DNA from: BJHL01 sp040378885
Lineage (GTDB): Bacteria; Planctomycetota; Phycisphaerae; Phycisphaerales; UBA1924
Length of the DNA: 64,000 nt
NCBI GenBank assembly: GCA_046316615.1
Contig: JBKDAN010000013.1
Coordinates: 40,174-104,173 of the forward strand
Direction of reading: 5' to 3'
Made by a program: the position numbers and the translations under genes. Under the pieces are notes generated by a model, which searched no databases, was not told the DNA's origin, and saw only the letters and a program-made list of their open reading frames with translations. Below, in pieces: positions 44,909 through 51,118 of the stretch. The first letter of the stretch is position 1. Every line of letters begins with the position of its first letter.

Positions 44909-46375
44909 TTACGTTGGAAGACTGCCGCCGCCCAGGGGCGGCCCACCTTGCGGAGACCGCGCTTGCTTGGCGCGGGTGAGTGCCTCGGCGAGCTGCTTCT
45001 CGTAGCCGCTGTCAGTTGGGCGGTAGTAGCTCTTGTCGACGCCCAAATAGTCTTGCAGGCCGATCATGCCAAGCCTGTCATCGCGGGTGCCGTCGGTGTG
45101 GGCGTACTTGTAACCTTCTCCGCCTGCGGCGCGAGCGTCTTTCACGCTCATTTTGGTTGCCTTGCGCACGTTGCCGTCCTTGATGTGCATGGGCACCGGA
45201 ATGGTGCGCCCTTCGGCGACATCATTCATGGCTTCGTCGATGGCGACATAGCTTGCGTTGCTCTTGGGTGCGAGCGCGAGATATGTCACAGTTTGCCCCA
45301 GCGTGATGCGTGCTTCGGGCATGCCAATCCGTTCGACAATGTCGAAGCACGCACTCGCGATCATGATGGCGCGCGGATCGGCATTGCCAATGTCCTCGCT
45401 CGCGAGGATGGCAAGGCGGCGCGTGATGAAGCGAGGATCCTCACCCGCATTGAGCATGTGTGCAAGCCAGTAGAGAGCCGCGTCGGGGTCGCTGCCCCGA
45501 ATGCTCTTGATGAGCGCACTCGCGTGGTCGTAGTGCTGGTCGCCGGATGCGTCGTAGACCGCGGCTTTCTGCTGAATGCTGTCCTGAGCGACATCGGCGT
45601 CGATGACAAGTGACGAAGTGACGGTGTGACGGAGTGAAGTAGAAGTCGAGGCGTTTTCGTCTGTCGTGGCGGTTTGGGTTTTGGATCCCTCGTTGATCTC
45701 CTGGCTACGTACAGCGACTTCGAGCGCTCCCAACGCGCGGCGGGCGTCGCCGTCGGACTTCTTCGCCCAGATGGCGAGTGCATCATCCGTGACGGTGATG
45801 GACAGCCTGCCGTAGCCGCGATCTGGATCTGCGATCGCACGTTTGAGCACGCCGATGATGTCTGCTTCGCTCAGCGATTCAAGACGAAACAGCGTGGAGC
45901 GAGAGACAAGGGCGGAATTGACGGCAAAGAGCGGGTTCTCCGTCGTCGCGCCGATCAGCGTGATCAGACCACGTTCCACGTCACTCAGCAGCACGTCTTG
46001 CTGGCTCTTCGTGAAGCGATGAATTTCGTCGAGGAACAGGATCGTGCGTTTGTTCTCAAACTCAAGACGCTTTGCAGATTCGTCGCAGACCTCGCGAATG
46101 CGTTTCACGCCGACGAGCGCTGCGTTCTCACGCACGAAGTGGCGTTTGGTGTGCTTCGCAATGAGTTCCGCGAGCGTCGTCTTGCCGGTACCGGGTGGAC
46201 CGTGGAAGATCATGCTCGTCACGGTGTCGGCAGCGAGCATGCGGCGGAGCAACTTGCCCGGGCCCAGTATGTGCTGCTGGCCTGCAAATTCATCGAGCGT
46301 GCGCGGGCGCATGCGCACTGCGAGCGGTTCCACGCCGCTGCGTGCTTGCTCGCGTTTCGTTGCCCACAGGTCCAT
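44909..46375 (-). CDS. rarA: Replication-associated recombination protein A (AAA ATPase)
   Basis: 488 residues against about 445 usual. AAA module: FAGQQHILGPGKLLRRML, Walker A GPPGTGKT (59-66), Walker B LFLDEIHR (113-120), LIGATTENPLF sensor 1, then the MgsA-type C-terminus (IKSIRGSDPDAALYWLAHML, ASEDIGNADPRAI, VAIDEAMNDV). It acts at stalled replication forks. The extra length is a low-complexity insert at about 228-256 (NEGSKTQTATTDENASTSTS..RHTVTSSL), part of which is encoded by an 8-bp tandem repeat. Confidence 0.93.
   Translation of the reverse strand: MDLWATKREQARSGVEPLAVRMRPRTLDEFAGQQHILGPGKLLRRMLAADTVTSMIFHGPPGTGKTTLAELIAKHTKRHFVRENAALVGVKRIREVCDESAKRLEFENKRTILFLDEIHRFTKSQQDVLLSDVERGLITLIGATTENPLFAVNSALVSRSTLFRLESLSEADIIGVLKRAIADPDRGYGRLSITVTDDALAIWAKKSDGDARRALGALEVAVRSQEINEGSKTQTATTDENASTSTSLRHTVTSSLVIDADVAQDSIQQKAAVYDASGDQHYDHASALIKSIRGSDPDAALYWLAHMLNAGEDPRFITRRLAILASEDIGNADPRAIMIASACFDIVERIGMPEARITLGQTVTYLALAPKSNASYVAIDEAMNDVAEGRTIPVPMHIKDGNVRKATKMSVKDARAAGGEGYKYAHTDGTRDDRLGMIGLQDYLGVDKSYYRPTDSGYEKQLAEALTRAKQARSPQGGPPLGGGSLPT
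45604..45640 (-). repeat. 8-bp tandem repeat inside rarA
   Basis: On the plus strand TGA(C/A) cores recur at 45611, 45619, 45627 and 45635, exactly 8 apart, with a looser one at 45604. Read on the coding strand these are TCAC units as in valS, and they encode RHTVTSSL, close to RHPVTSSL in ValRS. Confidence 0.75.
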
Positions 46376-46541
46376 GCTGAACGGTAGGGGAGTGGTCGGT
46401 GTGGATCGGCTTCGCTCGCTAGTTCAGGTGGGTTGATCGAGGCCCTGTGCGGGTGCGCGATCTGTGCGCACGCGAGCATCACATGGTGTCTGCACAACGC
46501 TCACATGGAGCGGTGTCGCAATAAATTGTGGAACGACTTTC

Positions 46542-46570
46542 TTGACTGCGCGTCGCACATGGTCGATACT
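46542..46570 (+). promoter_or_regulatory. Sigma-70-type promoter of the lysW cluster
   Basis: TTGACT at 46542-46547 and GATACT at 46565-46570 with exactly 17 bases between. The predicted transcript start is about 46576-46578, only 4-6 bases before the leader ATG at 46582. Confidence 0.8.
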
Positions 46571-46581
46571 TCCTCCACGTC

Positions 46582-46665
46582 ATGCTGAACCGCACTGTCA
46601 AAACCAACGTGAAAGCCAAAGGCGCCAAGAGCGTCCGGGTGTTCACGTTGGTCGAGATGGTCTGA
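46582..46665 (+). CDS. Putative leader peptide of the lysW attenuator (27 codons)
   Basis: ATG at 46582, TGA at 46663-46665. The 27-residue product MLNRTVKTNVKAKGAKSVRV... has Lys at positions 7, 11, 13 and 16 (AAA three times, AAG once) and Arg at 4 and 19. Its start lies a few bases after the predicted transcript start, so it would be translated from an almost leaderless mRNA. Its sequence contains one arm of an 11-bp inverted repeat (46603-46613 with 46642-46652) and an antiterminator arm (46630-46639). The clustered Lys codons fit ribosome stalling when lysine is short. Not experimentally shown; it could be non-coding RNA structure. Confidence 0.55.
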   Translation: MLNRTVKTNVKAKGAKSVRVFTLVEMV

Positions 46666-46709
46666 GTTTCTTCAGACATTCACGCTCGACTCGTAAGCCC
46701 CCGGACGCT
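46630..46709 (+). promoter_or_regulatory. Antiterminator pairing in lysW leader
   Basis: Bases 46630-46639 (AGCGTCCGGG) are the perfect reverse complement of 46700-46709, which contains most of the 5' arm of the terminator stem. Pairing of the two would prevent the terminator. Arm 46630-46639 also lies in the loop of the competing 11-bp hairpin 46603-46613/46642-46652. Confidence 0.62.
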
Positions 46710-46727
46710 GTGTCTGGGGGCTTTTTT
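46695..46727 (+). terminator. Intrinsic terminator (attenuator) before lysW
   Basis: Stem 46695-46706 with 46712-46723 (12 pairs including one G-T), 5-base loop, then a run of T. It lies 40 bases before the lysW start and downstream of the leader ORF on the same strand, so it would stop transcription before lysW unless relieved. Confidence 0.85.
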
Positions 46728-46767
46728 CGTTTGATTTTCGACTGCTTTTCCGCTCAAGGAGCCTCAC

Positions 46768-46995
46768 ATGATTCCCGCAACGACCACGCAATCGCCCACA
46801 CAGACCGCGACGCAGAGCACTACATCGACCGGTTGCGCATGCCCCGAGTGCGAGGGCGCGATTCGCTTTGATCGTCCGCCGCTTCGCTCGCAGGTTGTGC
46901 GCTGCACGTCGTGCGGTGTGGAACTTGAAGTAGTGAACACGGCACCTATTGAGCTCGCCCTCGCGCCGGAAGTTGAAGAAGACTGGGGCGAGTAA
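46768..46995 (+). CDS. lysW: LysW-type amino-group carrier protein
   Basis: 75 residues. It ends EDWGE, the C-terminus to which the substrate amino group is bound through the last Glu in LysW carriers, and has a zinc ribbon with CPEC (25, 28) and CTSC (46, 49). LysW carriers are usually about 54 residues; here an N-terminal Ser/Thr-rich extension of about 20 residues is added. ATG with AAGGAG seven bases upstream. First gene of the carrier-mediated lysine and/or ornithine pathway that follows. A 176-base gap separates it from lysX, which may allow more carrier than enzymes to be made. Confidence 0.9.
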   Translation: MIPATTTQSPTQTATQSTTSTGCACPECEGAIRFDRPPLRSQVVRCTSCGVELEVVNTAPIELALAPEVEEDWGE

Positions 46996-47171
46996 GCACG
47001 CTGATCTATCGCCACAGAACCGGCGCGGGCGTGCGGGGGAAAGGGGTCGTGTGCATGTGTCCGTCACATATCGCACGCGAGAACCTCACGGAACTCTGAC
47101 ACTCGCCGCCCCGCCGGTTTTTCGATTCTCTCGCCTTCTTCTCAGTTCACTCATTCGGTTTTGAGCTTCCT

Positions 47172-48041
47172 ATGCGCATCGCCATTCTCCATACCCGTCT
47201 TCGCATCGAAGAACGTCACCTCGCCGACGCCCTCATCACCCGTGGCGCGCACGTCGATCTCATCGACCTCCGTGACATCGTGTTTGATCCTCGTGACGCG
47301 GCGCAGTGGCGCGAGTACGACTTGGTACTTGACCGCTCGCTGAGCCTGACCAGCTCGCTGACGGCGGTGCGCATGCTTGAACATCTGGGCGTGCCCTGCA
47401 TGAACAGCTCTCGTGCGATCGAGCTTTGCAGCGACAAGCTTCGCACAAGCCTGGCGCTGGAGGCGGCGGATGTTCCCACGCCTCGCACACTCGTCGCAAC
47501 CAGCCCCGAGGGCGCTCTGATCGCCATCGAACGCATCGGCTATCCCGCAGTGCTCAAGCCCACGATCGGTTCATGGGGACGCCTCGTTTCGCGCGTAAAT
47601 GACCGCGACGCGGCGGAGGCGATTATCGAGCACCGAGACACGCTGGGAGGCGTGCACCACCATGTGTACTACGTGCAAGAGCACATCGACAAGCCCGGAC
47701 GCGACATTCGCGTGTTCATCGTGGGTGGTCGCGCCATCGCAGGCATTACGCGCAGCAGCGCACACTGGGTGACCAACACCGCTCGCGGAGCCACGGCAGC
47801 GGGGCTTGAAGTGCCGGCGGATTTGGCTCAGATCTGTATCAATGCCGCGGCTTGTGTGCATGCGGACGTGTGTGCCATCGACATTCTCGAGTGCCCGCGC
47901 CGCGGCTACCTCGTGAATGAGATCAATCATTCGATGGAGTTTCGCAACAGCATCATCACCAGCGGTGTGGACATTCCCGGCTTGGTTGCGGATCACGCGC
48001 TGCTTGTGGCTTCACGCGGGATCAGGGAGGTTGCGCGATGA
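47172..48041 (+). CDS. lysX: LysX/ArgX: ligase joining amino acid to LysW
   Basis: 289 residues, RimK-like ATP-grasp enzyme. Attaches the amino group of alpha-aminoadipate or glutamate to the last Glu of LysW. Seen: NSSRAIELCSDKLRTSLAL, YPAVLKPTIGSWGRLVSRV (ATP-binding Lys, glycine-rich loop), PGRDIRVFIVGGRAIAGITR and EINHSMEFRNSIITSGVDIPG, which resembles the NHTMEF stretch of Thermus LysX as I remember it. Whether the substrate is aminoadipate (lysine) or glutamate (ornithine/arginine) cannot be fixed from this alone. Overlaps lysY by 4 bases. Confidence 0.87.
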   Translation: MRIAILHTRLRIEERHLADALITRGAHVDLIDLRDIVFDPRDAAQWREYDLVLDRSLSLTSSLTAVRMLEHLGVPCMNSSRAIELCSDKLRTSLALEAADVPTPRTLVATSPEGALIAIERIGYPAVLKPTIGSWGRLVSRVNDRDAAEAIIEHRDTLGGVHHHVYYVQEHIDKPGRDIRVFIVGGRAIAGITRSSAHWVTNTARGATAAGLEVPADLAQICINAAACVHADVCAIDILECPRRGYLVNEINHSMEFRNSIITSGVDIPGLVADHALLVASRGIREVAR

Positions 48042-49072
48042 AGTCGGCGTCCATCATCGGCGCCGCCGGTTACACGGGCGGCGAGTTGTTGCGGTTGCTG
48101 CTCGACCATCCGCATGTACGTGTTGCGAGCGTCACATCGCGTTCACTCGCGGGCCAGCCCATACACCGCAGTCACCCCAACCTTCGCGGGCGAGGCGAAC
48201 TGCTCTTCACGACGCCCGATCAATTAGAGCCGTGTGATGTGCTCTTCCTTTGCATGCCCCATGGCGAAGCAGCGAAGCAGATTGACCAGTGGTCACGCCT
48301 GGCTCCGCTTGTGATCGATCTCTCGGCGGACTTTCGATTGCGTGATGCATCTTCGTATCGCACCTGGTACGAGAGTGAGCACCCGGCTCCTTCACGGCTG
48401 GCGTCGGCGATCTACGGCTTGCCGGAACTGTCGCGTACACGCATTCGCGAGTCCGCAGGGGCGCGACTGATCAGTGGCGTGGGGTGCAACGCGACTGCGA
48501 TGAACCTCGCGCTGATGCCGCTCGCTCGCGCGGGGCTGATTGAACGCGTGATCTGTGATATCAAGGTGGGCAGCAGCGAGGGCGGAGCCGAAGCGACGCA
48601 GGGCTCGCACCACCCTGAACGCAGCGGCGCGGTGCGTGTGTATTCCACAGCTGGGCATCGTCACACGGGTGAAGTGCTGCAGGAACTGGGACCTATGCAG
48701 CTCGACGTGAGCATCACATCCATCGAAATGGTCCGAGGCGTGTCGTGCACCGCCCACGTCATCCCAACGCGCCGTGTCGAAAGCAAAGAACTCTGGAAGC
48801 TCTATCGCGCGGCCTACGCCAACGAGCCGTTTGTGCGATTGGTCGCGGAGAAGACGGGCCTGCACCGACTGCCTGATCCGAAGATTCTCGCGGGCAGCAA
48901 CTACGCCGATGTGGGCTTTGACATCGACCCACGCAGTGGCCGCATCATCGCGATGAGTGCGATTGACAACCTCATGAAGGGCGCCGCCGGCAGCGCGGTG
49001 CAAGCAATGAATTTGGCTCTGGACCTGCCTGAAACGCTCGGTCTCACTTTCCCCGGTCTTCACCCCATTTGA
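48038..49072 (+). CDS. lysY: LysW-gamma-L-aminoadipyl/glutamyl phosphate reductase (LysY/ArgC family)
   Basis: 344 residues. NADPH-dependent reduction of the carrier-bound phosphate to the semialdehyde. Motifs: IIGAAGYTGGELLRLL (nucleotide binding), LISGVGCNATAMNLAL with the catalytic Cys, IKVGSSEGGAE (LysY-like, in place of the ArgC SGAGR), and YTGAGH-like STAGHRHTGEVLQEL with the catalytic His. Overlaps lysX by ATGA. The GSSEGG segment favours the carrier-protein branch over acetylglutamate-type ArgC. Confidence 0.88.
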   Translation: MKSASIIGAAGYTGGELLRLLLDHPHVRVASVTSRSLAGQPIHRSHPNLRGRGELLFTTPDQLEPCDVLFLCMPHGEAAKQIDQWSRLAPLVIDLSADFRLRDASSYRTWYESEHPAPSRLASAIYGLPELSRTRIRESAGARLISGVGCNATAMNLALMPLARAGLIERVICDIKVGSSEGGAEATQGSHHPERSGAVRVYSTAGHRHTGEVLQELGPMQLDVSITSIEMVRGVSCTAHVIPTRRVESKELWKLYRAAYANEPFVRLVAEKTGLHRLPDPKILAGSNYADVGFDIDPRSGRIIAMSAIDNLMKGAAGSAVQAMNLALDLPETLGLTFPGLHPI

Positions 49073-49084
49073 CGGATCGACAGC

Positions 49085-49912
49085 ATGCACACATCACCCA
49101 TCGTTATCAAGATCGGCGGCGGCGAAGGTATTGAGATCGCTCCGATTCTCGCTGAGATCGCGCAACTTGTCCGCAGTGGCCAGCCAGTGGTGCTTGTTCA
49201 CGGCGGCTCGCACGAGACCAACGTGCTCTCGGCCCGTCTGGGCGTCGAGGCGCGCTTTATCACGAGTCCAAGCGGGCACACCAGTCGGCGGACGGATCGT
49301 GCGACGCTTGAGATCTTCGAGATGGTCTACTGCGGCAAGATCAACAAGGCCATCGTCGAATCACTCCGTGCGCAACGCGTCGATGCGATTGGTCTGTCCG
49401 GCATCGACGGCGGCATCTGGCGCGGCAAGCGCAAGGATGCCATTCGCGCTATTGAAGAGGGGCGCACGGTCATCATTCGTGATGATCTGACCGGCACCGT
49501 CGAACATGTCGATCATGATCTCCTGCAAATGCTGCTCGCCAATGGGCGTACGCCCGTGCTCACGCCGCCCGCTATCACGGATGAGGGCACCGCCATCAAC
49601 GTAGATGCGGACCGTGCGGCCGCCCGAACCGCAGCGGCGCTGGGAGCGAGTGAGCTGTATTTGCTGAGCAACGTGCCTGGTGTTCTGCGCGATCCTGCGA
49701 ATGCGGGGAGCCTGATCGCACGAGCAAGTGGCGACACGCTTGCAACAGTGCGCGATGCTGCAAAGGGACGCATGAAGAACAAGGTGCTCGCCGCGGAGGA
49801 AGCCTTGCTGGGTGGTGTCGGTCGCATCGTGATTGGCAGCGCGAATGGCGCCAACGCACTCACGCGGGCTCGTGAAGGTGCGGGCACGGTGTTTGAGGGA
49901 GCGATGTTGTGA
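49085..49912 (+). CDS. lysZ: LysZ: kinase of LysW-bound aminoadipate/glutamate (ArgB family)
   Basis: 275 residues, amino-acid kinase fold. Phosphorylates the side-chain carboxyl of the carrier-bound amino acid. Motifs: VIKIGGGEGIE (nucleotide-binding Lys/Gly), VLVHGGSHETNVLSARLG, YCGKINKAIVESLRAQRVDA, NVDADRAAARTAAALGA and KGRMKNKVLAAEEALLGGV. HGGS and YCGKINK are LysZ-like where acetylglutamate kinases have HGGGP and NKxLV. It follows lysY after 12 bases; its stop overlaps the next GTG start. Confidence 0.88.
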   Translation: MHTSPIVIKIGGGEGIEIAPILAEIAQLVRSGQPVVLVHGGSHETNVLSARLGVEARFITSPSGHTSRRTDRATLEIFEMVYCGKINKAIVESLRAQRVDAIGLSGIDGGIWRGKRKDAIRAIEEGRTVIIRDDLTGTVEHVDHDLLQMLLANGRTPVLTPPAITDEGTAINVDADRAAARTAAALGASELYLLSNVPGVLRDPANAGSLIARASGDTLATVRDAAKGRMKNKVLAAEEALLGGVGRIVIGSANGANALTRAREGAGTVFEGAML

Positions 49913-51054
49913 CCTTCGCAAATGCCATCAACGACTCACCGATTCAGCACGCTCTTGATGCGCAGGCGATTGCCGTGGTGCGTGATCTCGTTGCGACCGC
50001 AAGCGTGTCGGGCGATGAATCCGCCGCAGTCGGTGTGTTCGCACGGCATGCTCGAGCGATGGGGCTTGACGTTGAGATCGACGAAGCGGGCAACGGGCAC
50101 GCGGTACGAGCTGCCGCAGCTCGGTCGATAGCGCCAGTACGAGAAATCGTGCTGCTGGGCCATATTGATACGGTGCCGGGCGATATTCCAGTTGCGATTC
50201 GAGAGGGCGTGTTGCATGGTCGAGGAAGCGTGGATGCAAAGGGGCCGCTCGCTGCATTCCTGGTCGCTGCTTCGCGAGCTGTACTGCCTGATGGTGTGAC
50301 GCTTCGCGTCGTCGGAGCAGTGGGGGAGGAGACGCCTCTGTCGCCCGGCGCTCGGTACATCGCCCCAAGACTGCGGCCCGCGGCGTGCATCATCGGTGAG
50401 CCCAGCGGCACCACAGGTGTGACGCTGGGCTATAAGGGTCGCCTGGTGATGCATGTGCACGTGGCTCGCGACAACGCGCACACCGCAGGGCCGGATCGCA
50501 GCGCTTGTGATGATTTGGTACGGTTGTGGGGAGCGGTGCAGGAGCGTGTGGCGTCTCTGAACGTCGGGCACACGGGTGCGTTCGAGACGATTCAAGCGAC
50601 CCTCCGCAACCTGCGAAGCGAGTCGGATGGCCTTCACGATCGCGCGGCGTGTGTCGCGGGGTTTCGATTGCCCAGATGGATCGATCCGATGGAACTGGAG
50701 AACCAACTGGGCGAAGTTGTCGCTCAGCAAGCAGGGACCAGTCAACTGAAACTGCGATGTGAAGGCCACGAACTCGCGTTTGCCACCGATCGCAACGATG
50801 CAGTTGTGCGAGCGCTCAGCGCTGCGATTCGTGAGCTGGGTGAGCGTCCCCAGCCCAAGCTCAAGACTGGCACGGCTGATCTGAATGTCGTCGCTCCCGT
50901 GTGGAAGTGTCCGATCGCGGCGTACGGTCCGGGCGACAGCAGTCTCGATCATACCCCGCGCGAACACCTGGTCTTGGCTGAGTATCTGCAGTCCATTCGC
51001 ATTCTCACGCGTGCGATTGAGTCGCTGGCCGCTGAGATCGCGGCGGAATCGTGA
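49909..51054 (+). CDS. lysK: LysK: [LysW]-lysine/ornithine hydrolase (M20 peptidase)
   Basis: 381 residues from a GTG overlapping the lysZ stop (GTGA). Zinc peptidase that frees lysine or ornithine from LysW. Motifs: LLGHIDTVPG (metal His and Asp), GRGSVDAKGPLAAFLVA (bridging Asp), VVGAVGEETPLS (catalytic Glu pair), and GPGDSSLDHTPREHLVLAEY (last metal His). Last gene of the cluster. No LysJ/ArgD-type aminotransferase lies before or after it, though the pathway needs one. Confidence 0.88.
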   Translation: MTFANAINDSPIQHALDAQAIAVVRDLVATASVSGDESAAVGVFARHARAMGLDVEIDEAGNGHAVRAAAARSIAPVREIVLLGHIDTVPGDIPVAIREGVLHGRGSVDAKGPLAAFLVAASRAVLPDGVTLRVVGAVGEETPLSPGARYIAPRLRPAACIIGEPSGTTGVTLGYKGRLVMHVHVARDNAHTAGPDRSACDDLVRLWGAVQERVASLNVGHTGAFETIQATLRNLRSESDGLHDRAACVAGFRLPRWIDPMELENQLGEVVAQQAGTSQLKLRCEGHELAFATDRNDAVVRALSAAIRELGERPQPKLKTGTADLNVVAPVWKCPIAAYGPGDSSLDHTPREHLVLAEYLQSIRILTRAIESLAAEIAAES

Positions 51055-51118
51055 GTTATTCGTGACTGGTGCTGCGAATCTCGCAAACAAATCAGGTGGA
51101 AACGTCGAATAAACAGAC

